A program made the position numbers and the translations under genes. Of a stretch of 64,000 nt of DNA, positions 13,066 to 26,500 are shown piece after piece; position 1 is the first letter of the stretch, and each line of letters starts with the position of its first letter. The stretch lies in contig JAWUZG010000052.1 of NCBI GenBank assembly GCA_036785705.1, positions 2,976,001 through 3,040,000 of the forward strand, in the 5' to 3' direction. Below the pieces are notes generated by a model. That model was not told the origin of the DNA and did no database searches. It saw nothing but the letters and a program-made list of their open reading frames with translations. Source of the DNA: Acanthornis magna (Eukaryota > Chordata > Aves > Passeriformes > Acanthizidae).

Positions 13066-16000
13066 AACTCCAGCTGCACTTTACAAATACTCATTTACTT
13101 AGCAAGGGAAACAGTGCTCCCCTTATTAACTTTTCCTATGCTTCAACAAAAGTTACACCATTTTTTTTTCAAGGTAATTCACCTCAAGTCCCAGTAATGT
13201 TTTCTTGGTTCCTGTTAGTTGCAGAGAAAGCAGAGCAGGCATAACCTTCAGGCCTCAGTATTGTCAGTCTAGGCCGTGTCTTTCTCACAGCTCAGAGATC
13301 ATATATTCTGTTGGTTCATCTCTAATGGGTGGCTATCACTGCCTGTACCTTTAATGTTCTTCTGATAATGGAAAACAATTAAGGGCAATAGTTTTCAAGA
13401 GGGCCAGCCAAAGGGCTGATTTACGGCTTAAAAGAGGGCTGATTTTCAACCAGTGCTTGCAAAGTGCTTAAAATTGGCAGGGTTAAAAACAACATTGTAA
13501 AACACAGAAATGGTCAGCATAATTTGAGAAATTCTGCTCTAAAAAAGTAATTGCAGACTTTAATGGACTTTGGTATAACAAAGATTTGTATAGTCACTGT
13601 TCAGTATAGGTACATTTCAAACAGGAAGCTATGCTTTAGGTTCGTGCTCTGATCCAAAATCCCTTATTTCCAAATGCACAGTATGTACTTAAAAATGACC
13701 ACAATATTGTTCATATTCAGGGGCAGAAGAGTGTCCACAGAGTTATGTGTCTATTCACTATGCCATTTTCTAAAGGGATAAAACCTTCAGTTCCACTCCC
13801 TGCAGAGGTTGTTCCACTTCCATGCACACACCACCTAATCTGAGGAGCCATTTAGTGCAGGAATGTTTTGAGTCACAGCTTCAACTTTTGCTTTCTTGTC
13901 TTTATGCTAGCTGTTATCAAACAGGCCTTTATATGAATTAACAGGGGCCAATTAGCAGGAACTGCAGATAAGCCTTTATGTGTTTGATTGTATAGCAAAG
14001 AAATTAAATGACTGATGTTTTATCTTAGAGTTGCAAAACCAAAATAGCTGACTGGTGTTATACAAGCACAGATGTATCCTCACAGGACTGACGCATTCAG
14101 AATATCATTGTAATTAATGTTTAAAAGGGTGGAAGTTAAGACAAAGAGTTTACATAGTAGTGGGCTTGTTCTGCAGATGTCTGGTAGATACATTATGAAT
14201 ACAAAATAATAGATGCATATAAACAAAGAAATAATATTACAGGAGCTTTTATAACATTTTCTCCTGTTACACTGATTTTTCCACACCGTAGCTTGGAAAT
14301 ATTAAGACCTACAGTTATTTATCTCCTGCAAGAGTGGTAAAGACAGGAGACCCACAGAAGCAGGCTAATATCAAAAGATTGAGCAGAAACATCTTCACTG
14401 CATAGAAATTTACCATTAAAATTGTACTCACAGCTTGTTTTCTTCTATATTGGGTTGTGCTGATCTGTCTTATAACTCAGACCCATACATTCAATGGACT
14501 ATGTGTTTTCTTGATAGTGGCAGTACCTTTATCTGTCTTTCAGGACTTGGGCATGACAACAATTCAAACTACTTTGTTTTTCCATGCACCCACTGTTGTG
14601 TACCTCAGAGTTTACAGAGGAGGTCTTTGGCCTCTTAAGAACCCACATTAATTTCACCATTGATTTCCTGATTTCAATTCAGTTATACAGTAAAGGAAGA
14701 AGGCACAGTGTCACAGAAACATCCATCTCCATAATTCACGTTAGGGGGGGCTATGTCACATTTTATCTTTGTGGACAGTTTCATGAAGGTGAGTGACAAA
14801 GGTTTGACACATTTTTAACCACACATGACTGACATTAGAGTGGAAAACAGAAAACAACAACAGAATTCCATCAAGCGAAACAAAGAGATGTATATGAGAA
14901 AGATCAGGAAGAGCAACAGGAAAGATCAGAGGTCTGAAATAGGTTGTGAAAAAAGACAGTAAGTATTAGGGCTGTGATTAGAAGAAAAGCAGCAGCTTTA
15001 AGCCACCAGAGAGATCTAGGTCAGACCTGCAAAAAGCTTTGTAAAGGTAAAGTACATAGAGCCCAGGAAAGATTTGTTTGGGGAGATGGCAAAACCCCAT
15101 CACTGAAGGTCTCAAACACATGCCAGACAAACACCTGTCAAGAAGAACAGATGTATTGCTGACTTTACCTTCTTCTTGCAGGATTCTCTGGGCTATTTTA
15201 TAAGATTTTTATACAGTAGTTCACTTCTTCATGCAAATACACACATATTCATCTAAACAGTACAGAAAATAATAGCAAGGTAGATGTACAAGAAGAACAA
15301 GCATGGCTTAAGAGTAGAAAAAATTAATTTCATAGTAATTACAAGGTAGATGGAGGCACTAAGCATATAGGCATGAATCTTATTAAATTAAATTATCTTT
15401 AGAAACTAATAAATCTACCAAGTAATTATCTGTTCTGCTGAAAACACCTTTTTTTTTCTAATAAAATACAGATAATTAAAAATAATAACTTGGAGAAAGT
15501 TATGGGAAAAATTATGAACAAGAAGAGCTATACTAATATATCAAATATGCCTGATGCTGAAATTCACTGGCACAGAATGGTTCATGCCCATCTTCTTATT
15601 CTACAAAACTGGATTTCTGTGTCTGGACTCCCTCTTTGGAATGCTCTTTGGAAGTGGGTTTTTCTTCACAGAGTATCCCTAGCCATGAGGAACTGCAGGC
15701 CAAAAATGTGCTGAGGAGTATCTTATAGTTTAATAGTGAGAACTCAAGTTCCAGTGCACAGGAATGTTCTCTGTCAAAGTTTAATTTCCTGGTATAAATA
15801 TAAGTAGTGATAGCAGTGCTATAGTAGAGTAATTCCCAAGATTCTCTGGATTTACAGTACCAAATGAGAATAAATACTAGGTTCCAGGGCCCAGAAAGTA
15901 CTGTTTGGGGGCTGTTTGGGGTTATAGTTGTAAGATTACAGTCCCTGAAGAGCATGGAGTAAAATGGCAAATGCAATTTGGCTGTTGCCTTTGCAACCTG

Positions 16001-19000
16001 AGATTAAAGAGAATCATGTGATTTTTGTCTCCTGAACTACAAAAGGGAGGGAAGGGGATATATGTAGCTTCCAAATGAATATAGCACTTCAAGTCTTAAG
16101 GAAAAATATTAGAAAAACCAAAATAATATGCAAGCTCATGTCACTGTTGTTCCCATGCTGCTCCCATTGTTTCTAGCCCAAACCAATATGAGAAAATTAG
16201 AGTATGCAACGTTAAGTATATAAATGTGTCTATACTTTACTTTGTACAGATTTTTGTTAGTAGGGTTTGGGTCTAGTGTACAACAGCATGGCCATAATTA
16301 CTACACATCAGCCATCTGTCTAGAAACCAGGAGCACTGGCAAATCCCACATCCCAGAGTTTCTCCTTAATTTTATTGATAGGTGAGTGAGTTGGATTGAA
16401 AGCTGAGGTTTTGGTCTGCTCTCCTGACTGACAAGCACCTTAAGCACACTGTGCCTATAAGAGTTACCTTTATTCAAAATCAGGGTAGAGAAGCCAGCAA
16501 ACACAAAGGCAAAGAACAAGCCCTCTCAGCCCTCAGCTCCCCAGTCCTGCCTTTCAGATGGACTTTCTTGGACTTCCCTCTTCAGCAGCATTAGTCTCAT
16601 GGTCTCTCTGAAGCAGCGGAAAGTATTCTGCTTTACATTAAAGCAGTCAGAAGTTCAAACCCTGGTTAAACTGTCATGCAGTTCATGAATATTTTCTTCC
16701 TGTACCTTGCAGGAACACTAAACTCAGAAAGAAAATTAAAAGAGAAAAAAATCATAGTAAGTGAAGCCATGCTGCAATATCTAATAAGAACACAGCCCTT
16801 TTTCCAATAAAAGCTCTTTGTGTTAACTCTTTTATTAAGAAGGACCATGCCAATTTCTCTGTACACATGGCAGATCAGAAGGGGCTTTCATAATGCAAAG
16901 TCCTAAAGTACCTTCTGAATGTACCTGGCATTGCTCTGAATTTGCACTGCCTACTGTTCCTCTTTATCTCAATCAAAGAGAATTGCTCTGAACAAAGATT
17001 AATGAAAATCATTATTAAGGTGATTATTGGCAGAGTTTATTTTTGCTGTTTGTGTCTAAGGCATTCATAATGTTGTGTGTAGAGGTGAGAGCCATTTTCA
17101 TTAAAGTTCACACACACACTTTTTCTTTTTTTATGATTAAAATGGAGCCTTAAATTAAAGGGACAAATGTTAACATCCTGGGTACAACTGTTATTCCAGT
17201 CCCTCTGCTCAAAGGAAAAAGCTTAAATGAACAGATATTATTTCCTAATTCCAGGCAGAAATGAGTCACAGATCACTAGAGTCTCTCTGCAGTGTTTTTT
17301 CTAATTATATTTATTGAAATCAAAGATATTTACATCCCATTTGATAGTGAAGGGCCTTCTTCTTAGACCAAACTTTACTCCAGTCTCAAATCTGACAGGG
17401 TGACACACCAGAGATGATATCATTTACGCACAGAAAAAGTTTTGTCATTTATGGCCGATATCACTTCACACTTGCCAGTCATCTGGTTCAAAAAATATTT
17501 GAAATACTTTATTTTTTGTTGTGGTCAGCAATTTTTATTCCCAAATAATACAAGCACATAACCAGCACTCATCTGTAATGTAATGTCCACAGCCATTGCT
17601 GATGCAACTATGGATGAGGCACAACTTGCTTGATTTTAGGTTTTGTCCTGTACATCTGTGCTTGTCACCCTAGGTTCTGTTTCACAAAGACTGAGAGTAT
17701 GAAACATGTAATATACTTCAGATATCTATTTTAGGGTGAATTGTGCCCAGAATTTCTTTCTTCATTCCTCTGAGAAACTGCAGATACCTAAAATTTAGAA
17801 AGATTAATTGTGCCCTGTGTCTGCTAGCCTTACCTGTGAGACACATGGTCAGGGACTCTCTGGCTTTCTGGATGACCTCTACACAAAAAATGAAAGACTG
17901 GAAAACCTTGGTGCAGAAGTTGCATCATGAAACCTATCAAGACATGACATACACCATTTCAAATAAGAATAATTTTATGAGCTAATTTAAGAGTTCTTTC
18001 TGCCTTCTCTCAAGCCCTCAACCCTCTCCCTGATGGAATGTAGATGACTAACTCTTCTAAGTTGTCCAAATATTTTTTAAAAAACCCTGACCTGTAGCAA
18101 AATCCACTCCAAATAGTGGAAAGTAGGTACTGTCTTCTCACAGGTTTTTACTAAACACAAAACCTGACTGGCCTCACTTGAATGGAGCCAGAAAATGAAG
18201 ACCAGAATTAGGACAGCCTGCAGGCTACCATAATAATAAAATATGGCTGAAACAGAAATGAAATCCTAATCCTGTTCCAGCAGAAAGCAGAAGTGTAGTG
18301 CAAGAAAATACTATGAACACAAGGTCACACCCTTAGAAGGTGCTGCTACTGGGCTTCTAATTATGTGTTGACTTAGAGCCATTGCAAGGCATCTCAGCAG
18401 TTTAATTTCTTCCTTCCTCAAGAATGAGGGGTTAGACAAGTAAAAAGCTCAAACTTGCTACTGCTGCTGCTGAGGGATGAGATTCTCAGTAGAATATTCC
18501 TGCTGCAGTGGGTGATCATGCACCCATGTGCCCTGCAGGCGTCCAACACACACTGACCCCTCCCTCAACCTTTCACAAATCCTGAGAACAAAGTTTCCAC
18601 TGATTGTCATGTGCTTCTCCTGTGGAGTGCCTGTGGATGGGCTCCAGAACATTTCTCCATTGCCTGTTTACCTCTTGACCATGGCATAGCAGCGGATCAA
18701 CTGTGACAACTAATGAGAGCATTTGGAAAATCATGAGGATTCAGTGGAATTCAAAACAAATTAAATATGTCATTGGATATATGTAGCATCCTTTATGTGC
18801 TAACAAAACTTCTCCAGTTCTGATCTCTAAGTGTTGGTCTTACATAATTTTGCAATGTTGCTGCAAATTCCTTAAAAACAGGGTGGATGATTGATATATT
18901 GTAAATTGCAATACCTATAAAAGATGGGGTGACTGCACAAGATTTGGGTTTATCTCTCCACTGAAGCGATGAATTATCCAAGGGAATATGACAAGAAATT

Positions 19001-19603
19001 AATCAAAATACAAACCACACAGTCAAGCAAGAGTATATATTCCTTTAAAACCTAAGCAAAAGCCCATCAGAATTCAACAGCAGGCTTCCTATTGACTTCA
19101 GGAGGCTTTCGTTGCAGACCTAAAGGAAAATTAATGGCTAAACTGGAAGGCTGGGTATAAAGTAGTAGAAAGTGATAAGTTGGAATAATACATGTTTATC
19201 CAAACGAATTAATTAATTTTTTCCTGTGTAAAGTTTTTATGTGTTATGTTATGTTTCTCTTCAGTCCCGTAATCTTTTTTAGTCTGAGCAGGAAAGGAAA
19301 GATTTTTCTTTTAAAATAGTGAAATATTGCCCACAGTAAATACTGGCCACATAAATTTCAGAGCAGGAGAGCCCTATTCCTCCTTGGAGCAGTACCTTTG
19401 CCTCATCATCCATGGATTTCCTTTTTGTATAACCTCTTGTGCAAAAATGCAATTCTTTCTCCAAAGTGAGAATACATGACTTTACAGTGGAAGAAGGACC
19501 TAAACATTGAAGAATTGTGACATTTCCCACCAGACAGAGAAAAAGTTGTGTTTCTCTATGACCCCTGTCATCTGCACAATTCTTTGTATGTTTTTTGTGT
19601 CAC
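13066..19603. other. AT-rich unique non-coding DNA
   Basis: A 6.5-kb stretch with no supportable gene and no recognisable transposon. The 126-codon minus frame at 15596-15976 and other short frames lack any domain or composition signal. A complex AT-rich block at about 16960-17170 could be a conserved element but cannot be tested here. Confidence 0.5.
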
Positions 19604-20212
19604 TGTTGTGGTTTAACCCCAGCTGGCAACTAAGTGCCCTGCTGCATCTCGCTCACTCCCTTCCCAGTAGGATGGTGAGGAGAGTTGGAAAAAGGTAAAA
19701 TTCATGGGTTGAAATAATAGCACTTTAATAATTGAAGTAAATCAAATTTAATTAGGAGGATGATGATGATGATAAAAACAATATAGAAAAGCAAAATGAA
19801 AATGAAAAGGGAAGTAACAAAAAGAAAAGGGAAATAAAACCCTAACAGAAAAAAGTGATGCACAATACCATTGCTCACCCACTGACTGATACCCAGTCCA
19901 TCACCCAGCAGTGATCAGCCCCTCCTGGCCTGCTCCCCCAGTTTATACACTGGGCAGGACATTCTCTGGTATTGAATATCCCTTTGGCCAGTTCAGGTCA
20001 GCTGTCCTGGCTGTGCTCCCTCCTGGTTTCTTGTGCACCTGCTGGCTGGCAGAGCATAGGAACCTGAAAAGTCCTTGACTTTGAGTAAACACTACCCAGA
20101 AACAACTGAAATATCAATATGTTAACATTTTTCTCATACTAAACTTAAACCTCACAGAACTGTACCATCTTCTAGAATGAAAATTAACTCAGTCCCAGCT
20201 GAAATCAGGACA
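19604..20212 (-). mobile_element. ERVL-type LTR, minus strand
   Basis: This is a widespread avian LTR type. On the plus strand it begins TGTTGTGGTTTAACCCCAGC (the complement of the LTR 3' end) and ends in TCAGGACA. Read on the minus strand, a TATA-like GTATAAACTGGGGGAG lies mid-element and an ATTAAAG polyadenylation-type signal follows near the 3' side, so the element is minus-sense. No internal ERV sequence flanks it, so it is probably a solo LTR. I found no clear 5-bp duplication, possibly because the exact end is blurred (20212 or 20214). The 63-codon frame crossing its left end is an artefact. Confidence 0.85.
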
Positions 20213-20688
20213 CAATGATGCCTCCAAACACAATTGCAAACACCTTGATGACCTCCCCTGCTTCGTCAGCAAGAAGTGATATCATCTGGAGATGCAGAAG
20301 TGGCCAAGAAATTTTTTCTAACATTAGAATCCAAGGTGAGGGAAAAAAATCTCCAGACTATCCCTATTCAACCAGCGCCATCTGGTTGTCAGACATGTTT
20401 AGTCTTTCAAGAAAATGAGTGCTGCGTTTTTTATTAGCAAAAGCAGACTCTTACACTTGGGAGCATAAATATAACTTGATTTTAAATCCTGACTAATATT
20501 CGAGTGTTCTGCACTGTCTGTTTATTTGGAACTTGCCCATTTGTAGACCACATCAGCCAGTAAAAAAAAAAAAAAAAAGATAATAATTCTCATTGCAGTA
20601 TGCAATGCAGAGCTTTGTAAAGTGCTTTTCACCAAAAGCCACATGAACTGAAATCCTTCTGCCATGCACATAAAAAACACAGCAGAGA
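20213..20688. other. Unique non-coding DNA with A17 run
   Basis: No gene is supportable. A run of 17 A lies at 20562-20578 without any recognisable retroposon upstream. Confidence 0.5.
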
Positions 20689-20735
20689 CAGCTCACCTGC
20701 TCATCAGCTCACCTGCTCATCAGCTCACTTGCTGC
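20689..20735. repeat. Tandem repeat, 16-bp unit, about 2.9 copies
   Basis: The unit CAGCTCACCTGCTCAT occurs exactly twice (20689-20704, 20705-20720). A third, diverged copy follows to 20735. Each unit contains a CAGCTC/CACCTG E-box-like core. Confidence 0.95.
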
Positions 20736-22137
20736 GCTGCCCAAAAGACACCAGTGCTGTTTGTTTGGTCAGTCTTCCCTCCCTCTGCTGATTGCACCTC
20801 CTACATTATTGGCTGTCAGTAATAGCATGCTCTGAGATTGGGCTGCATGTCCAGCGCAGAGGATATTGCCTGAATCATTTCATATCCCCCACTAAAAATG
20901 ACCTGCAAGAGCAGAGAACGAAACTAATGGTAATCTCAAATTAACACCCCTGTGAGTGAGCGCAGCCTTTCCACAGGGTTCAGAGCCACCCAGTCTTCAA
21001 AGCTTTTCAGGAAAAGCTTTTTTGTTTAAGTTTTGCCAGACTGCATGCACAATCTCAGACAAGTAATAACAAACATCAGAAGATAAATTGTTCTGAGATA
21101 CAGCAGGAAATTAATTGAAAGCACCGTGAATGTGTGCACACACATATAAAGAAACTGTCTGAGTACTTGAGTACTTGAAGGAAGAGTTTACTGTACAAAT
21201 ATTTCTCCTGTAATTCAGTCTAAAGAAACTCGACAAAATGTATTCAGAAAGAGGCTTTGTCAAGTAAGAATTACAAAGAGAGTGATAAATCGTAAGATAA
21301 CAAATTTATCCATCAAGTTGAGAGTTCCAAAGCACAGAGCCTTTCAGCAGCAGCAGCAGCATGAGAACCAAAGCATTACATACATACATCAACATGGTAC
21401 TATGGCCAAGCTTAGCCCACTGTAGGAGATAACCAGCCAATTACTTAATCCCAGTTTTAGTCATTTAGCAAGAGGACAACAACCTATGTTTCGCTGTGCT
21501 CCTAAATCCTTAGGCCCTAAATACCGCTTTTCAAGTGGATTTAAGTTATTTAAGTTCACAGGAACTATTTAGACTTGATTATCAGAGATTTCTTCCATAG
21601 AGACAAGTGGGTTTTTATACACTCAGCATTTATAGAAATAATTTCTAAGCTTTTGATATTTAAATAAATGCTATGGATGTTGGTGGAGATACAAATTCCC
21701 CTTCAGTGATACACAGAATTTTCTTTATAGGCTGCTTCTTGCAGCTGTGGAGATAAGGGTCCCATCTTCTGAACGCAGCTGAGATGTTAGCCTGGAGGGT
21801 CTGATGAGGGGTCTTTTCACCTGGTTCAAGAAGGCAAAAGATTGATTCTTACCTGGTCTCCCTGAAGCCAATTCCTTAGTTCAACATTCCCTTGGCCCCC
21901 TCAGGAGAATCCAGGTTTGCCACTGAAAACAGCAGAGGTAGGGTTTTCCAGGCCAGGAAGCCAACATGTTACATTTAAAATACAGCAGCAATGCACTGGC
22001 TCTTCCACCCTCAGCTCCCCAAAGGGATGGCATTCCAGGGCTCCCTGGCCACACCAAGATGGTGAAGCAGCAGAATTTCAGTGGCCTGTGGCACTGAGGT
22101 TGCCCAGAATACAATTCCCCATTCAACATGCACAGTG
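20736..22137. other. Unique DNA with GC-richer patch
   Basis: The segment about 21730-22135 is noticeably richer in G and C than its surroundings and has overlapping open frames on both strands (21881-22129 minus, 21917-22138 plus). Neither frame shows a known motif. It may be an unrecognised old transposon or a transcribed exon. No call can be made. Confidence 0.4.
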
Positions 22138-22200
22138 ATATAAATTTAATATTTTATAAATATAAATTTAATGTTTTATTAATACAAATTTAATATCAAT
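22138..22200. repeat. AT-rich imperfect tandem repeat, about 24-bp unit
   Basis: Three imperfect copies of an ATAAATTTAATRTTTTAT-like unit in direct succession, the last one truncated. Confidence 0.8.
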
Positions 22201-22567
22201 TTCTTTCAGTGCACCATGTCACTTGATGGACATCTTCAGCGACATTCCAGTGTTGTGGTGTAGTATGGCCTACATACCCAGGCCTCCTTCCCTCTGCTGG
22301 GCTCAGCTCCTCACTCGAAGTCTGAGAAGATCCCTGAAAAGGGAGTAGCTACATTCAGGATTGGAAGAAACAGATTCCTAAGATGAGCGAGATTATTCAA
22401 TTTTTTTTCTTTGTTAAAAAGCTTAAGACAGTTGTCCTCACTGAAGGTTGTCAGAAACTTGGCATTTTTCTCTAGCAGATCACGTAGTTGTATGCCGAAA
22501 TAGACACATTTCAATGTCTTCTTTAAGTTTTTGTTTGCACATTGTTATTTTGAGTGGTTAGGCAGAC

Positions 22568-22568
<1 letters not shown>

Positions 22569-22609
<41 letters not shown>
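22569..22609. repeat. (TA)n microsatellite
   Basis: About 40 bp of nearly uninterrupted TA dinucleotide. It produces the Ile-Tyr string in the overlapping open frame, which is therefore not a gene. Confidence 0.96.
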
Positions 22610-22611
<2 letters not shown>

Positions 22612-25600
22612 GATCTAACTTTATTCTCAATTCTTGATTTGAGCACAGATTTGAAGAATAAAATTAGGGAACAAAGAAAAAGTGAAGAAATTGATGAACA
22701 TCATAAGAAGCATACAGATAAAAGCATTGTAGGACAGGGTTAAATGAATGTTTTTCTCTTTTAGGAGAATATTTTGGAAAACCATAAGGAGTATTTGAGT
22801 GAACTCTGAAGTCTGACAATTCTTTGTAAATTAAAGTAACTGATGGAAATATTTTATATTAAAAGAGTATATATTTCACTGCTTTCATTCTTCGCTAGCA
22901 TTGATGAACATGTTAAATATCATACAGCAACAGGTTCATAACAGCAGAAACCAAATCAACAAATCAAAGCAAATCAAAAGCCCATTAAATGGATATCAGT
23001 ATGTGTGCCTTTAGGTATGTAATATTATCTATGTTCTGCACGAAGCAAACATCAAATTTAGCTTAGACATAAAGACTTGTCATCATGCTCATAGAAAAAG
23101 ATCATCCTTTGGTTTTGATGCATGGTAACATATTTCCATGTATCAGCAGGTTACTGTCAAGTTCTAGCATTCTGTCTTGTTATCATCTGTTGCCTGATCA
23201 GTCAAGATCAGGATCCAACCATGTCAGGAACCAGGCAAGGACAAGACAGTGCATAGTCACCATCCTAAATGAACTCAACAGTCAGGTGATGACTGGAGAA
23301 AAAGACAGTTACCTAATAAAGGAGAGTAATGTGAAGCCCAGCAAATAACATGTCACTTGCAGGAAGGATTTTGTTTTCAGGTAAGTACAGGAGACACAAA
23401 TAACACACTAAATTGAAAGGCTAGGGAGTGCAGTGATAAAACAGGTCAGAATCAGCCTTTGAGGAGGAGGGTAGTAGAAACCTGGAGCATACCAAACTGA
23501 AAAGTGAGAGGGCAGAAAAAATGAAAAGAAATACCCTCATGATGTTGGCCTTGGCTTTTACAACTGCCCATTCTGGCTGCAGGCAGAAATAACAGCAATA
23601 ACAATTATGATGGCATAATAATTTTTATTTAACTTTTCCCATGTTCCTTACAAAGACTAATAGGTATAATAGGTTGGAATTTCTCTAGGTGAAATATTTC
23701 CTTATATGAGGATTGTCTTAACAATGATGAAGTTCTTATCTCAGTGTTTGGGAGCAGTGCAGAAGGAGGAATTCCAGGAAAGGCAGTGCTACTTTTTTCA
23801 GTTCTGGCAGTACCAAGCTCTGTATGGGAGACTGTTGTAGCTCACATTAGAACACAATTTTTTTACCTGTGACCCAGAGAGGCAAGGTGAAAGCTCAGCC
23901 CATTTCTCATGCTGTCTCTTCCAAGATCCTTAAATGGTAGAAAGACTGTGCTTGCAATGTGGACTTGTTTCAGGGGTTTAAGAAATAATACCTCTTGTTC
24001 TGCTGAACATCAACAATAATCTGGTTAAGACTTGACATCGGAAGACTCTTTTCCTAAATAGACAGCTACAACATCAATCCTCAGAAAACGTTTTGGAATT
24101 AACTGGAGGAACATCCACAAATTTGATGTAAAGCTACTGATCAGCAGATTCAAAAAAAGTTCAGGCAAATTCACGGCCAGGATATCCATGAACAAAAGTA
24201 GGAAACAGGAAGGCACGCCTATCCAATTACTACAGTTTTTGCAGGGAATATGAGGGAAAAGGACTGCAGAAGGTGGCCAGGCTCACATGCTGTCAGTCAA
24301 TGGCATCTCCTGTTGGCACTTCTGGGGACAGTGCAGACTCATTGGCTGGGTCTTTTCAAGTATCTGGGCACTTTCTAATGATGAAAGCAAAGTCTATGCA
24401 TCTACTTGATGTTTAACTTGACTGTAAAGAGTTCATTTACTCACTGAAGATGAAGTCATCCATCAAAACAGGAATGTTGGCTTTAAACTTTAGGTGTAAA
24501 ACTTCATAGCAAGCATATTGGAAACCATATTTTATGCAAACATAGTAAGAGCAACAAGGCAGCATCTTCTTCTTCTCCTCACTCTTGAAAGAGACCGCCC
24601 CAAATTCCAGGTGAGCCTACCAAGAAAGCAGGAAGACATCTCATTTCTTCTTACTGCATTGCTACACTTGACAAAATAGGACAGAATTTAGCCCTCAGTC
24701 ATCTTTAAGCTGACAAGTGCAAATTCAGATAAATTCTGGAGGAAGTACTTCAGCTGATAAACAGAGAGAAACTTTCAGACAATATGCTTCAGGAGAAACA
24801 AATTTCAACTCAAGGCAAAAATCTACTGCTGGGAGTTTCATTTTAATCAGTCATTTTCTTCTTGTTTTTATTTGCACAGCAGTTCTGAACAAATTGAAAA
24901 GTATTTTTTTCTCCTTTAGTGCAGGCTGGGTTTCTACCACTTCCACTGTAAAGGGGAATTCAATTTTACAGTGATAAGTTCAAGAATACACAGATAAGAA
25001 ACTTGTAGGAAGTGGTTGGGGGGCAGAAAGACTACCGGGCAGGAATGGGGTGTACTGAGAAAACACAGAAAAAGGAGAATTTTTCAGCTGCATTTTACAT
25101 ACCAAACCCAGACATTTTTCTCCAATCTACAGTCTTCAGCCAGAGAGAAAGTAGTGAGCTTTGCTAATGCTAATTTCATCTTTTCGTTGTTTTAGAGAGA
25201 TGCATTTACATTTTCTGTGTGCATAAGCAGGACTAGACAGCTTGTGAAGAGAGATAACGTAAGCGCTGAGCTCTGTTGAACCTTGGCAGCTTTGTAATCT
25301 TTCAGGTTTTAATCTCAATTCATTGTCCAAATTCCATCTTTCTAATGGCCAGAGTAAATCCAGATTTAGATTAAAAAAATATATGGGCTCAACTGAAACT
25401 CTGGTGGAGGCTAGAGACTGTGTTTTGAGGTGGAAACAGCATGAGCCTTAGCAAGGAAGATGGGGAAGTTTTAAACCCTGCAGCCATCACTGCTGCAGTG
25501 TGCAAAGTGTGATAGTGGTGACCGAGGGTGGATGTGTCACAAGCCAGAACAAGCACAAACAGAAGGGAACTACCCTGGGTCAGCCCTCTGAGTGTCCCCT

Positions 25601-25689
25601 CCTCAGAAACAACCAGAGCTTCCTCGGCTGGAGGATACAGACACAGAGACTGTACAGCAATGACACGCCAGAACAGTCCTACACCCCTC
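22610..25689. other. AT-rich unique non-coding DNA
   Basis: No gene or repeat is recognised. The region about 25430-25690 has a more balanced base composition, with overlapping frames of 68-104 codons on both strands (25389-25842). It runs into the ancient repeat that follows and may belong to it. Confidence 0.5.
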
Positions 25690-26500
25690 AAAAATTTGCG
25701 GCTTAGGGACAGTCTGAGCCAGACCTGTTGTCTGACCTCGTTAGCCCTCAGTGCATTGTTGTTCTATGACTTCATCCAGTTGTCTTCTCTGTGCATGATT
25801 TCAACACACACAGCCTCTTGTGGCAGGGAATTCCAGAGATGAATGAAGTATTTTCTTGCTTTGTTTGCTATGAACCTGCTACCAGCTACCTTAGTTTGAA
25901 GTTTCTAGGTTCTGTATGGGTAGAGACAGTGGAAAATTATTTCCTACATGCCCTTTGTGCATCCCCCAAAAATTTATATACCCTTTATACAACTCTCTCT
26001 TTGTTTCCACTATTTTTCCCTGATGAACTGTGTCCCCTTCATTCTACTCTCATGTGCAATCTGTATCCCACCATTGATTACCTGTGCTACTGTTCACTTG
26101 GCCTTTTCTAGGAGCATTATGCCCTTGAAACTGAGACTAGAGCTGCACACAGAATTTAAGATGCAGGCACACCAGCACTTTGTATGGTGATATAATGATA
26201 TTTTCTATTTTATACTCTTTCATAACAATTTTTAACACTCAGTTGGCATTTTTTTACCAGAGCTGGACACCAAGTTCAATAAAACTATATATTATAACCC
26301 CAAGATTTCATTTCTGTGTAACGGCAGTTAGCTCAGGGCCCATAATTTTATATGTGAAGTTTGGATTGTTTCTGCCCTTATATGTCATTTTACATTTATC
26401 TGTTCTGAATTTCCTGTGCAACTTAATCACCAAGTCTTTTAGTCTCTAACAATCTTTCTGCAATTCTCTACATTGGTTCTCACTTTTAACTCAGCAATTT
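25690..26500. mobile_element. Ancient CR1/L3-like LINE relic
   Basis: The text resembles an old amniote LINE of the CR1/L3 group that recurs across reptile genomes. Landmarks in order: a GGAATTCCAGAGAT segment near 25830; an AACCTGCTACC segment near 25873; GAGCTGCACACAGAATTTAAG near 26140 followed by CACCAGCACTTTGTATGGTGA; then a CATTTTACATTTATCTGTTC segment near 26390. The spacing and order match that family, and divergence is high. Three plus-strand open frames of 80-106 codons (25791-26449) fall wholly inside and are by-products. Exact family and orientation need a library search. Confidence 0.55.

Noticed and set aside
15596..15976. 126-codon minus-strand frame
   Set aside because: No domain or conserved-looking core, embedded in featureless AT-rich DNA.
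19604..20212. Considered a plus-strand LTR because it starts TG and ends CA
   Set aside because: The TATA-like box and polyadenylation-type signal read correctly only on the minus strand.
25791..26449. Three staggered plus-strand frames (80-106 codons)
   Set aside because: Fall within the ancient LINE relic and show no reverse-transcriptase motifs in these frames.
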